Origin: Rhabditoides inermis
Taxonomy: Eukaryota; Nematoda; Chromadorea; Rhabditida; Rhabditidae
Assembly (NCBI GenBank): GCA_963966185.1
Contig: CAWZYM010000011.1
Location: 541,001-605,000 of the forward strand
DNA: 64,000 nucleotides
Reading direction: 5' to 3'
Below the pieces are notes generated by a model that was given only the letters and a program-made list of their open reading frames with translations, did not search any database and was not told the DNA's origin. Both the position numbers and the translations under genes were made by a program. Positions 1 through 10,245 of this stretch are shown here, one piece after another. How positions within the stretch are numbered: position 1 is the first letter of the stretch; every line of letters begins with the position of its first letter.

Positions 1-280
1 CTGCAGGCAGATATGTAAATGAAGGGACACGTCAGCCTTATGCGCCGCCCATTGGCCGAATCGCCTGATTCACGCCCGCGCGCCAATCGCGTGCGTGGCG
101 AATCCCGGCTACGTGCCAAATTATTAATATTGGTTTTCGTCATTCTAATATCGTAAGACTAACATACAGATGTGACTTTGGAAAAGTCTGGATATGTGAT
201 ATGTCGTGAGAACTTTTCTCTATTGGGTGTTCCGCGAATAATCCGCCGTGCTTCCACTTCCACCCATATTCCGGCTTTAG
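1..280. other. No gene recognised at window edge
   Basis: This stretch lies upstream of the first exon I can support. It probably belongs to the 5' part or an intron of the gene whose exons begin at 281, because an acceptor (ctttag) sits at 275-280. I see no convincing coding frame in it. Confidence 0.4.
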
Positions 281-1675
281 CTGCTGATCTCGCCGGAGGA
301 GCTCAAGAGCTGCAAGAGCTGCATCAAGCAAACGGGAGACGATGAAAAGGTATGACTCTGTCTTCGCATCATGATCAACATGTTCTTTAGCTGAAAGTCG
401 GCGCTCTCGGCTACCTCGTCTTGCTGAAGCTCAACACGCCGATGAGCGTCTCCGAGATCTGCACGGAGATCGAGTCCTCCATGGGCATCCAGAACACTGC
501 CGAGCTGCGCAGGTACTAGGGACGCGAGTACACATGGTTCTGAACCTATACATTACAGGGACCTCTCCACGTACATTTCGCGGCGGCGGACGCAATATGA
601 GGGAGAAAAGGAGAAGAAGAAGAAAGTTATTCCCTGCTTCAAGCCCACCAGCCAGAAGCGGACGACGAACGGGAAGTTCGAAGCAGTCCCAGGCATGGTG
701 GCTGTCGACGGAGAGATCCGAGTGGACCACAGGGTAATCAAATTTAATTAAATTAGAAATTATGAAAGATACCTTTTTAGAGTACGTTGAACGCAAAATT
801 ACGTTGTAAATATGAGTTTTTTAATTGACCCCGCCACGATATTGGGCGTACGATAGAGATAAGCCCCGCCTTTTTGTTGCCTCAAATTAAATTGTTTACG
901 TGCGTGGCAAAAATGCGTGTCAAATGTGTTTTTCTTCAAAGTTTTATCGTTAAAATTTTTTTATCGTTCTCACAGGTTGTCATTTCACATTTCACTTTGA
1001 CTTGGGATGGTATGTGTTTTACAGTATATCTGTATAGCTTTGTAATATTTTTTTCTCAGCAGATGACTGCTAACACGGCGCCCACTTCCTCAACCATCGT
1101 CCCTCCCAAGCCACCTTCAGCGACTGGTTAGTTTTCTTCTCCTTTTCTTTGTATTGCTTTAAAGGCACACTGGCGACTTATTTTTGACTCGGAATGTTTG
1201 AAAGAATCATATTAACCCAAATCGTATTCGATGTGTAAGAAAGAACAACGATTATCCGTTGCTTTCAAATGTTGCAACAACGATTATCCGTTGCTTTCAA
1301 ATGTTTTCCGGTCGCCGCCGTTCACCTTCCCCCGCATACGCCCAAATTGCGATCGATCTTAATCGATTGCGAGTTATGCGTCGGGGAGGAGCCATAGCCA
1401 ATGCCGGAGGATCTGCCCCCGCGACCTTCGGAGGATCTGCACTCGTTGGAGGATCTGGAACCGCGGCCGTCGGAGGATCTGCCCCTGCGACCGTTGGAGG
1501 ATCTGGACCCGCGATCGTTGGAGGATCTGCACCCGCGGCCGTCGGAGGAGCTCCATCGACAACTTCCGCATATTCTACAACAACCGTTGCCTCGTCTACG
1601 TCTGCCGCGCCGCCTCTCATCCCTGTCATCAAAAACTATCACTTCTATGGTGATTTCTACTCGTCTACTTTCTAG
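281..1675 (+). CDS. Unrecognised protein, partial at 5' end, with C-terminal Gly/Ser/Ala repeat
   Basis: Exons 281-349, 391-512, 559-733 and 1063-1126 join in phase. They encode a Cys/Lys segment (SCKSCIKQTGDDEK), a helical stretch with SVSEICTEIESSMG, a basic region with EKEKKKK, and then a Ser/Thr/Pro linker. A last open frame ending at TAG 1673-1675 carries about six 8-residue repeats of the type GGSAPATV at roughly 1386-1550 and ends in YHFYGDFYSSTF. Its acceptor is unclear because the preceding 60 bp are a tandem duplication of about 30 bp. An AATAAA signal at 1766 supports the gene end. The middle part could be a small winged-helix or DNA-binding fold, but I do not recognise the family. 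The start lies outside the window or in its first 280 bases. Confidence 0.5.
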
Positions 1676-1765
1676 TAACTGGTTGTATAGATACTGATTA
1701 TACATTTCTTTGGGCAGAGATCCACCATTGTGATTGCGATACAATTTACAATTTCTGAACGTCAG

Positions 1766-1771
1766 AATAAA
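1766..1771 (+). promoter_or_regulatory. Polyadenylation signal AATAAA
   Basis: Canonical hexamer about 90 bp after the stop at 1675; supports that the plus-strand gene ends here. Confidence 0.6.
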
Positions 1772-1871
1772 TTATTATAAAGAGTGTTTTGTGAAGTCAA
1801 TTGAATGCTTAATAACGTTATTTTACGTTTCAAAATATCTGCACATGGGTTGACTGTTTCTCTTCGTTCAG

Positions 1872-1930
1872 GTCGTGCTGGTGGGTCACTCGTTCGGCGG
1901 CACGCTCATCTACTCTCTGCCAACTGACAG
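1872..1930 (+). CDS. Isolated exon with alpha/beta-hydrolase nucleophile elbow
   Basis: A 59-nt segment bounded by a good acceptor (gttcag) and donor (gtgtta) reads VVLVGHSFGGTLIYSLPTDR. GHSFGG fits the G-x-S-x-G nucleophile elbow of alpha/beta hydrolases and lipases. No neighbouring exon of such an enzyme was found on either side: upstream is the poly(A) end of another gene and downstream are ATTG and GA microsatellites. It may be an orphan exon of a decayed or rearranged gene, or a chance match. Confidence 0.3.
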
Positions 1931-2003
1931 GTGTTAATTGATTTGTATCGGTTTGTCGATTGATTTATCGAGCTATTGATTGGCATGTATCGATCGTTTA
2001 TCG

Positions 2004-2009
<6 letters not shown>

Positions 2010-2040
<31 letters not shown>

Positions 2041-2049
2041 TATGGGTTT

Positions 2050-2092
<43 letters not shown>

Positions 2093-2110
2093 AAGAGATA
2101 GGGAGGAAGG
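2010..2110. repeat. Microsatellites (GATT)n and (GA)n
   Basis: Short ATTG runs at about 2010-2037 are followed by GA repeats at 2055-2110. This is low-complexity sequence next to the left end of the 2339-4049 element. Confidence 0.8.
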
Positions 2111-2338
2111 AGGAAGAGAGAGGAGGGAGATGAATGAGGGAGACAAAAAGGATCTCTCGGATATTATTGAGTGTGAACAAGATGAACTGTGTGAAGATGA
2201 GCAAGCACGAGTGTAAGACCTATATTCGAATTACGTTACGCAGACGGAGTTCAGAGGATTCAGTGGATATGGTGGTTCTTCAATCGTTTATCAATCAATT
2301 GTTTATTCGGAATCGTTAAATCTGATTCGTTAAATGTA

Positions 2339-4049
2339 CCCTCTGGTTCGCAAAGTTGAGTTAGCATCAGCTAAGACAAACCTCGCGGTCCCCGCGCGGT
2401 GAATCGGCGGCTCCCGCGGGATGAATGCGCGGTCCGCTCTGGTACAACGCGGGGCGGTGCGAGATCGCCCCGCGGGAGCCCCGAGAACTGCGCGGTTCGC
2501 GCGGGATTCCCGCGTAAACCGCGTAACAGTCCCGCGGGAACCGCGCAGAGCATTATCAGCCTACTGATCCGGTCACTTCTTTGTTGTAGTTCTCTCCTGT
2601 ATTTTTGTTTTCAAATACACCAACGACCATATAGATAACATATTTCATTCGCGACAAACAAGTAACACATCAATGCACCACAAAGTAACAGTATTTGGAG
2701 AGGTGGCGAAGACTTGTTCTTGAGCACAACTTGTTCTTGAGCTTGGATCGAAAATGGCGGGCTTGATCTTGTACTGGCACTCCTCCTGCTGCTCGACTCG
2801 AAGTTGACCTGAACACCAATCACTCAATATCAATCTATATGGACAAATCATTACCTGTACGAGGTGCAGCACGAGCTCCTTGAGGCGTAACTGCTTCACC
2901 TTGAAGCCTATCGACAGGTGCGCGGCGAGAAGAAGAATGCAGTCAGACTTGTGCTGGAGAGATTGATCGTGATTCATATCACTCCTTCATCCACCAACCT
3001 TCTCCTCGTGTACCTTCTCTCGATCTGCGCGAAGTGGTCGGCATCGGCCGAGAATATTTGCACTCCGCCTCCTTCCGGCACATAGCGTACTTTCCCTGAA
3101 ACATAAAGTGATGTACGAAAAACAAGTTCTTTTCGACACACACCTTAACGAGCAAGAACTGGACGACAGTCCTCTACGTGCCCACGTCGTCGACGAGCAG
3201 TGTCTGTTTCCCAGTTCTCCCTTCTCCGGAACACTCCTTTGGAGAGTACAGCGGGCCATTTGTCAGCCTCAGGCGATCTTGGCGAACGAGGCGGGGAGGC
3301 GAGCGCGATGTGCCCCGCCTCCTTTCACTCCAGTAGGTCAGGATGACAGCATCTTAACAAGAATAATGTTATACGTAACAAGATTCGAACTTCGAACTTA
3401 ACATGCACGCACCTTCCATATTTTCTCGTACTAGCCTACTGCTGCCAGCCGGGAGCACTCCGCGTGCTCGGATCACCATATACATACAACAAACCTACAA
3501 AATAACAAATATTTTCAAAATAAACAATACAAACATGAAATGAATGAAATCGCAGAACTTCCGTGTTCGCAAAATTTAAACGTGAAAAGGACGCCGTTAC
3601 ATTGTTCGGGACTTCCTCGAAAGCCCCGCGGGATCCCCGAAAACAGAAACCATCCCGCCGGGTTCAATCTGCATTTCGCGCCTCCCGCGGGATCCCCGCG
3701 CGGTACCGCGCACTGTCGGGAGGCCCGCGGGTAACGCGAGGGCGCCGCGAAAAACCGTGGAATCCCGCGGGGCGTTCGCGACTTTGCCTGAGAGGATGTG
3801 AAAATATGTCACAAATAACGTATTTTCTCACAGAAAAGTTATGCTCAAGTCGCCTTGAAGTTTGTGTAATTTGCGCTCGAATACGCTCTTTTTAGAGAAA
3901 AGTGTGCAGAAATGTGCACAAACGTGCACGGTTGATGATGGTTTCTCCAACTTCCCGCCATTTGCGGCATATGGTCCAAATGACAAAAGTGTATCATTTT
4001 TTATGTATTTTCACATTCCGATGCTAACTCAACTTCAAAAACCAGAGGG
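2339..4049. mobile_element. 1.7-kb TIR element with TA flanks (Tc1/mariner-like, non-autonomous)
   Basis: The left end reads CCCTCTGGTTCGCAAAGTTG and continues AGTTAGCATC. The right end is its inverted complement with a few changes (GATGCTAACTCAACTTC, then CCAGAGGG). Both ends are directly flanked by TA (2337-2338 and 4050-4051), the target duplication of Tc1/mariner-type elements. No transposase frame is visible, so it is probably non-autonomous. Both subterminal regions (about 2380-2560 and 3610-3790) are very GC-rich, with many CCCGCGGG palindromes. The interior holds minus-strand gene-like fragments. Confidence 0.6.
2700..3095 (-). pseudogene. Gene-like fragments carried inside the TIR element
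   Basis: Minus-strand stretches look coding. 3095-2983 contains KVRYVPEGGGVQIFSADAD, bounded by ttcag and a gtgata donor. 2953-2855 contains SDCILLLAAHLSIGFKVKQ, and the region below 2813 contains VEQQEECQYKIKPAIFDP. A further stretch around 3260-3140 contains GKQTLLVDDVGT and is then stopped by TAG. The phases of consecutive pieces do not all fit, so this looks like a decayed or captured gene. I do not recognise the protein. Confidence 0.3.
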
Positions 4050-4579
4050 TACACTCCCTTTAAATAGTGGCTCATATAATTAAGTAGTGGTAGTGGTTGT
4101 TGTTGGGTTCCGTCTCCCCACGATCCGACGAATAAGAGGGAGAGAGAGAGAGAGCGGGAGGGTCTTTGGCGTTGACCCAGAAGAAAAAAGGCGGCTAGAG
4201 AAGCAGGGAGGTGCTTGACTATTTATCAGAATCAGAATCAGAAACTCGAATCAAGTAGAACAAAATTGCGGTTATCTAAATTACGGTATCGGGTACGGTA
4301 AAATACAGTACTACAATGTCTACTTCAAGTTCCAACAACACAGGTTTCGATAGATCCCTTCATTTAGATACAATCGATGTGAGGAGGGGACATCGTGGTT
4401 CTTATAGCGAGGTAGTTTTTGAGGGCGATACGTGATACGTGGCTCGCGGTATGTTTCACTTTGTTCTGTCGCTTACATGAACATACAATTAAACCTGTTT
4501 CAGGCGCACTCGTCCGGCTAACCAACGACGATGAGAAGAGCAGCTGCTGCAAGGTATGCACTCTATTTTTAGTGTTGAT
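4050..4579. other. Intergenic, no gene seen
   Basis: AT-rich sequence with a short GA run at 4140-4155. No splice-bounded coding segment could be supported. Confidence 0.5.
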
Positions 4580-4985
4580 AGAGAAGTTCCCGTCAGAACT
4601 ACTTGTGAGGTAGACCCAATGTCACTCCACCTAGTGTAGAACGACGACACAGACCACCTATCCACCCTCGAAACCCGAACACATACGATAGACGCGGATG
4701 AGATATAGGTTTATCTACACGAATAGGATATGGTTGGATAGGGCCGGTCGGATCCTGGGATCGGACCGGAGGGTGTCGGACCGTGCCGACTGGCCTCGTT
4801 GGCTCGTAGCGGATCCTTCTTATACTGGCCGGTGCCGTGGGCGAGAATGCGAGGCGGCTCTGCAATCACAACACATGATGGAGATGGGATGATCTGATAC
4901 AAGGGGCACTCCCGATGTCATGGGAGCGAGCCGGCGACTGCGCTCGATGTTGTGAGACGTGATTGCCGAAGCATTCCATCGCATA
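4580..4985. repeat. 406-bp dispersed repeat, copy A
   Basis: This segment matches 10246-10651 in the same orientation with only a few substitutions. Both copies are 406 bp long and start agagaagttcccg and end ccatcgcata. The flanks differ, so it is a discrete unit. The two copies enclose 5.3 kb that contains a gag ORF, but the ends lack the TG...CA of ordinary LTRs and no shared target duplication is seen. Confidence 0.8.
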
Positions 4986-5089
4986 AGCGATGACGTATAC
5001 AGAGAAACCGCACAATAAGTATTGGCGCAGCACAATACCTTACACCTATCAGCCTTAACAAATAAGACCGTCCTCGGTCTTTTAGAATA

Positions 5090-5382
5090 AAATTTTTTTT
5101 TGTTTAGCCGGTTGAATCCGGGGTCCTCCTAGTCGAGAACAAGATAGGGTTCTTGGATTACGACGACGTCAGCAGAGGTAGTTGGGTTGGTTGGCGTCGG
5201 ACGTCTTGAACTCCGTTCTTGAGTCCGTAGATGGTGCTGTGACGCCTTCTGGCTACCATGAGAGTGGATTGCCACACCACAGGGGCTTGGTGAATTTCGC
5301 AAGAATGGTTGACTCCGAGGGGGATCGAACCAGCGACCGTGAGATTGAGAGACGAACGCTCTATCCACTGAGCCGCGCCCCC
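5090..5382 (-). mobile_element. tRNA-derived SINE-like element
   Basis: On the minus strand the element begins with a tRNA-like head. A D-arm and A-box (GGCTCAGTGGATAGAGCG) are followed by a Lys-tRNA-like anticodon loop (CTCTCAA) and a B-box (GGTTCGATCC). The anticodon stem (TTCGT against TCTCA) and the T-stem do not pair, so this is not a functional tRNA. The body continues about 200 bp and ends at an A-rich run near 5090-5100. This head-body-tail plan fits a tRNA-derived SINE. The right end abuts ordinary AT-rich DNA. Confidence 0.5.
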
Positions 5383-6224
5383 GGCATTTTTCGTATTTTT
5401 CGGTCTTTCTTGACCACCTCCGTGCGACCTAATTCCACCGCCATCGAGATTTCGAGCGCACTACTTTTCGTTAACTGCCGAATTTCAATTATCTTCCATG
5501 TTTTTTTCGGTCAGCCTTCTCGCCGCATATTTTTTTTAGACATTGTCGTCTCCATTTTTGGATGTAGATCCGCCATGTTCACTCTATATCTATAACGCGA
5601 TTCTGGTCTTCTTGTTGGGCTCCAAAACAGTTTTTGAGACATTTTGGGGAATTCTAGAAAACTTAATATCTTCATGCTACATAATCCAGTTTGTTGGAGG
5701 TAGGAGGTTTTTTTTTTCGTATGCATTAAACGTCAGATTTCATCAAATTTGCATTAAGTTCTCGTCATTTGGCCCCTGTTTGACCGATCACTGATAATTC
5801 GCGTACCATGCCAATGCCATACCCGACACTTGAAATCCTGAGCGCTGCGCATCCTTCATCTTTCGCCAAAGTGAACAACCTTGAACTGCAGTTGTCCAAG
5901 ATTTCTTTGTCTTGTTTCTCGACTCATAAAACAGTAATATCTAATTTTGCTGACATAATCTCATATCGGATTGGCATCAATCTTCGAGTGGCGTTTGTCC
6001 ATTCAATCGACCGGGTTCTCGAGTGACGGTGCGCGGCATCCAATCGGTAGTCGAATGTTTTCACTGCCCGTCATTCCTTCTTTGCACGTATCCGGTTCAT
6101 CAATGTTGTTTTTGCTATATGTAGGAGATTTGGTTGGTCAGTCCAAATCTGGACCGCGTGTCTTCGCTTCTTACGATTAGTCCCTCTTCTCGTTAGTTGT
6201 AGTGCAGTGTGTGGGGTACGGAGT
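5383..6224. other. No gene recognised
   Basis: AT-rich sequence with no splice-bounded coding segment that I can support. Confidence 0.4.
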
Positions 6225-6556
6225 GAACATTTACAGCATCTGTCGTTACATATCGCGGTATTCAGTATGACAGTGACAGCGGCCACGTCTTGTGGGATGG
6301 GCCCACGACTCCGAGCCGTAGCCCAGTGAGGGAATACGCACATGTTGAAAATATTGGCTTTGGGGTGTTTGATGTTCAGCGTGCCCGCAGTGTCTACTCG
6401 ATCTTGCCGTATGCTGCCCTTCTTGATATTATCCACTCCGAAGTCCAAAAAGTCGAGGTTTTTCTTGTTTCTCTGCTTGTTTCAGATGAACTGCATCTTT
6501 CCGATGTTGATTACAATGTAAAGTGGAAGTACAGGTTACAGGTCATTGGTATCTGA
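6225..6556 (+). CDS. Candidate coding exon(s), unassigned
   Basis: An open frame between stops has protein-like composition, including YDSDSGHVLWDG, VENIGFGVFDVQRARSVY and a tail SDVDYNVKWKYRLQV before TGA. An acceptor-like attcag precedes YDSDSG, and a second one (gtttcag) lies inside before the ELHLSDVDYN part, so it may be two exons. It may connect with the candidate terminal exon at 6790-6947. I do not recognise the protein, and a decayed gene is equally possible. Confidence 0.3.
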
Positions 6557-6789
6557 ACCACGTCACGTGCAACTCGCCTTTCTCGCTCCCTGTGTTCAAC
6601 AACTGTTTCGCCTCTGCCCTAGGCGATGTTGTTAGCAGGTTGCCCTATTTTTTCACATCCAAGTTATAGTCGTAGTCGTTGCCGGAAGTTGTCAGAAAAC
6701 GTATTCCAACGCAGAAGTGTACAGCACTGAAGAGACAGTGGGGTTTCCTTGCTTTCTCCCATTGCTCTCTTTGACTCGTTGAGAAGATC

Positions 6790-6947
6790 TTCAGACGCAG
6801 CCAGCTGGCTGTTGCCGCAGCTAACACAGTCAGTCAGCGCGGCCGGGTATTCGTCCTCGAAAATGAACCACTCCCGAGCACGAAGAAGGCTTATCTTGTG
6901 TCGTCTCTCATTGTCTGCTTCAGCCTGGTCAGCAGCACCTTGTTATA
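6790..6947 (+). CDS. Candidate 3' terminal exon with C-terminal membrane helix
   Basis: After the acceptor gatcttcag, a frame runs RSQLAVAAANTVSQRGRVFV, continues ENEPLPSTKKAY, and ends in the hydrophobic LVSSLIVCFSLVSSTLL followed by TAA. An AAATAAA motif follows about 25 bp downstream, as expected for a gene end. The C-terminal helix would suit a membrane-anchored protein. Upstream exons are not settled, and the 6225-6556 frame is the nearest candidate. Confidence 0.35.
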
Positions 6948-7380
6948 AGTTTTGTAGAACAAGCTGATCAAATAAAAACTGAACTAATATCGGTTTGATT
7001 GTACTTATCTGTCATACATATTCCGTGATGTCATTACATTTTTGGTTTGCTGAAAATAATGATATCTTTGTGAAAACTGTGATATGTTGCATCTGCTTAT
7101 ACAAAACTACTTCATCCGTGACGCTGCTGCGGGAACTCAATACGAAACTATGACAAGAGTATTCTCAATGAGTTTAAACTGGTTTTTTTTCTTAGTAATT
7201 AGGGTTTGGTGCACCAATCAAGGTGTTCATATACGTGTATCCACACCACAGATTCAACAATTTTGCGGTTCTTTTGCGAGAATGAAAACATTAATTTAAA
7301 CTACCACCATACTATATGATTATTATACACACTTGCACGACTAATGCTATTATATATCGTAAGTTCGTATTAGACTTAAC
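6948..7380. other. No gene recognised
   Basis: AT-rich spacer between the candidate terminal exon and the tandem array. Confidence 0.4.
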
Positions 7381-8505
7381 CAGCGATCGTCAATAATTAA
7401 AGATTAAAGTTATACAGCCATTACTGTGCATCCCAAAATGACAATGTTTCATTGGTTTCATTCAGTTCAATCACTCAGTGAACGAATTTTTGATCAATAA
7501 TGTTTGGATGGGATGAAGTATAACCAGAGCGTTCGTCAATAATTATACAACCAATATTGTGCAGTCCATAAAAAGACAATATTCCATTCAATTCAATCAG
7601 TCATTGGACAAATTATCTATCAATAATCAGTATGTGGGATAAAGCATAACCAGAGCGTTCGTCAATAATTATACAACCAATATTGTGCAGTCCATAAAAA
7701 GACAATATTCCATTCAATTCAATCAGTCATTGGACAAATTATCTATCAATAATCAGTATGTGGGATAAAGCATAACCAGAGCGTTCGTCAATAATTATAC
7801 AACCAATATTGTGCAGTCCATAAAAAGACAATATTCCATTCAATTCAATCAGTCATTGGACAAATTATCTATCAATAATCAGTATGTGGGATAAAGCATA
7901 ACCAGAGCGTTCGTCAATAATTATACAACCAATATTGTGCAGTCCATAAAAAGACAATATTCCATTCAATTCAATCAGTCATTGGACAAATTATCTATCA
8001 ATAATCAGTATGTGGGATAAAGCATAACCAGAGCGTTCGTCAATAATTATACAACCAATATTGTGCAGTCCATAAAAAGACAATATTCCATTCAATTCAA
8101 TCAATCATTGGACAAATTATCTATCAATAACCAGTATTTGAGATAAAGCATAACCAGAGCGTTCGTCAATAATTATACAACCAATATTGTGCAGTCCATA
8201 AAAAGACAATATTCCATTAAATTCAATTAGTCATTGAACAAATTATCTATCAATAATCAGTATGTGGGATAAAGCATAACCAGAGCGTTCGTCAATAATT
8301 ATACAACCAATATTGTGCAGTCCATAAAAAGACAATATTCCATTAAATTCAATTAGTCATTGAACAAATTATCTATCAATAATCAGTATGTGGGATAAAG
8401 CATAACCAGAGCGTTCGTCAATAATTATACAACCAATATTGTGCAGTCCATAGAAAGACAATGTTCCATTTGTTTTGATGAGTCATTGAACAATAATGTA
8501 GGTAA
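7381..8505. repeat. Tandem array of 126-bp units (minisatellite)
   Basis: Units start at 7529, 7655, 7781, 7907, 8033, 8159 and 8285, each exactly 126 bp after the last. A partial, diverged unit starts at 8411 and a diverged 5' unit at about 7381. Each unit begins gcgttcgtcaataattatac. The central five are nearly identical, and units near the right edge share a few variants (ccattaaattcaattag). The array is AT-rich, non-coding, and lies directly downstream (in sense) of the gag ORF. Confidence 0.95.
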
Positions 8506-8645
8506 AAAGATTGTTTGTTGGAATTGGCCTCATATTAGAGAGGGATATATACACTGTATATATAATAAGTTACTCAATCATAACTACATACTACAAACTA
8601 CACATACTAGTAATATGGACAGTAGTTATGCACATGATTCGCATG

Positions 8646-9473
8646 CTAACAATAGTACATCGTTGCATCGCAATAATTGTTGTCACGATTGTCACCAACT
8701 CTGTCGTGGATACCGAGCAGTTGATTGAATCCCTCACAATGCATCATCCAATGAGCTTCATTGCAATAACCGCAACGGGGAGTTGCAGCGAGAGCATTCG
8801 TTTGATCAGAAACATGCGAATGAGACACTGCGCGTACTTGACTTACAGTGAGATCGATGAGGGCGTCTGCTGTTGCCTCTGCTAGCAGCAACTCCACTCT
8901 CTCCGCTTTCTCTCGCGCCGTTTCGAAGGTGATCGGGTTGTCCATTTTCACGTGATAGCGGATCACAGGCTTCAAGCGGGAACAGAATTCTTCCAGTAGC
9001 CTTTCCTTCATTACCGTTGCGGCCTGTCCAGCAGTGGCGTCTCGAACGATGTTCAGCACTCTATTGGCAAATACAGCGACAGACTCGGTGTTACCTTGAA
9101 CCAGACGCTGCAGTTTTCCTCTTGCCAGCTGTCGCTGCTCGGGCGATTCGAAATGTTTCTTCAGATGCGCACAAATGTTTCCATAATTCTTTCTATCTTC
9201 ATCGCTCAGTTCTTCTACCTGTTCTCTTGCCTCTCCATCCAGATGTGAGATCAGGAAGTTGGCCTTCTGCTCCGACGTCAAACCACTTCCCTTTACACGC
9301 AGAATGTCCTCGAATTTGCGCATCCAGAGACTGTACCCATTTGAGACTGTATTGGATGAGCCGGCGAAGGAAGGGGCACTGAGCTGAACCGCGTCGACAG
9401 AAGCGACAAGAGGACAGTTATAGGAGGAAGACTGACAACTCGGCTCAAAATAGTCGTTGGACAGGTTGAACAT
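8646..9473 (-). CDS. Retrotransposon Gag-like polyprotein fragment
   Basis: The minus-strand frame starts best at MFNLSNDYFEPS (ATG at 9473), giving about 275 aa; the upstream extension reads repeated leader sequence. It has a Gag core pattern: YSLWMRKFEDILRV, then FLISHLDGEAREQVEELS, HLKKHFESPEQRQLARGKL and RLKPVIRYHVK. Near the C-terminus is a zinc-knuckle-like CGYCNEAHWMMHC (C-x2-C-x3-H-x4-C, one residue short of the classical C-x2-C-x4-H-x4-C). This resembles Gag proteins of nematode LTR retrotransposons. No protease, reverse transcriptase or integrase follows; the 126-bp array replaces them, so the element is defective. Confidence 0.7.
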   Translation of the reverse strand: MFNLSNDYFEPSCQSSSYNCPLVASVDAVQLSAPSFAGSSNTVSNGYSLWMRKFEDILRVKGSGLTSEQKANFLISHLDGEAREQVEELSDEDRKNYGNICAHLKKHFESPEQRQLARGKLQRLVQGNTESVAVFANRVLNIVRDATAGQAATVMKERLLEEFCSRLKPVIRYHVKMDNPITFETAREKAERVELLLAEATADALIDLTVSQVRAVSHSHVSDQTNALAATPRCGYCNEAHWMMHCEGFNQLLGIHDRVGDNRDNNYCDATMYYC

Positions 9474-9489
9474 CTTTGTTTGGTTTTTG

Positions 9490-9700
9490 GATTGAATTGG
9501 CCACCAACGGGGTGGAAGAACAGAAACAGACACACGTTTTACGAGTACGACACAAGCTGTTGGTTGAGATTGGCCGCCAATTAGGGCGGAGGACGGACAA
9601 TACACGAAACACTTATCACAGATACACAAACACACAAAAAAACGGCACAGGTTTTCTATTTCTTGTTGGAGTTGGCCGCCAATTAGGGCGGGGAACGGAA
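9490..9700 (-). repeat. Repeated leader motif upstream of gag
   Basis: TTGGCCGCCAATTAGGGCGG occurs at about 9568-9587 and 9672-9691, with a variant (ttggccaccaacggggtgg) near 9497-9515. In gag sense this reads CCGCCCTAATTGGCGGCCAA. The TGGCGGCCAA part resembles retroelement primer-binding sites, which start with TGG, but three copies are unusual. Confidence 0.45.
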
Positions 9701-9739
9701 AAAACACACAGATACACAAACACAATAAAGTTGTAGTAA

Positions 9740-10245
9740 AGCTGTTGCTTTACAACGAAAACGGACCACTGAGCGAGACTCGAATGTGAGTTGCCTCTTC
9801 GAAGAGCAGAATGCAGACACCCGCGTTTGATGACTGCAACTACTTTCTCATTCGGTCTACGTACACAAATACATACATCACAATCACGGCGCGAAAAATA
9901 ATAGAAAATAGACACGTCATCGAGAGATGTAGCTCTCATATTTCACTCGGAATTGACTGATTCCGATTATCCAATATACTCCAGTCCAGTGGCTCATCCT
10001 GGCTCACTTATTCTCAACTCAGTGGCACATACCGACTCACTCCAGTGGCTATTTCCCGCTCACTTATTCAACTTATTTCCCTGTGGCTCTTCCTGGCTCA
10101 CTTCCAAATTCTATCCCACTCAATCACTTACAATACACTCCCGCTACCAGTCACCTAGTCTACCTCACACCTTACAGAGAGGGGTGGAAAGCCTAGTCTC
10201 CCCTACTTGATCAGAGAAGAAGAGAAAAGGACACTCGCTGCTACC
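9740..10245. other. Retroelement leader or flanking DNA, no gene seen
   Basis: This lies between the gag leader and the second 406-bp repeat. It contains four short runs of a ctcact/ggctc phrase (for example gtggctcatcctggctcac) at 9970-10110. No coding frame is supported. Confidence 0.4.

Noticed and set aside
5310..5382. Functional tRNA gene
   Set aside because: Anticodon and T stems do not pair; fits a SINE head instead.
7381..8505. Regular repeats resembling a CRISPR array
   Set aside because: Units are 126 bp head to tail without unique spacers, and the genome is eukaryotic.
8646..9725. 359-residue Gag starting at 9725
   Set aside because: The first ~84 codons translate the repeated leader; the start at 9473 is better supported by composition.
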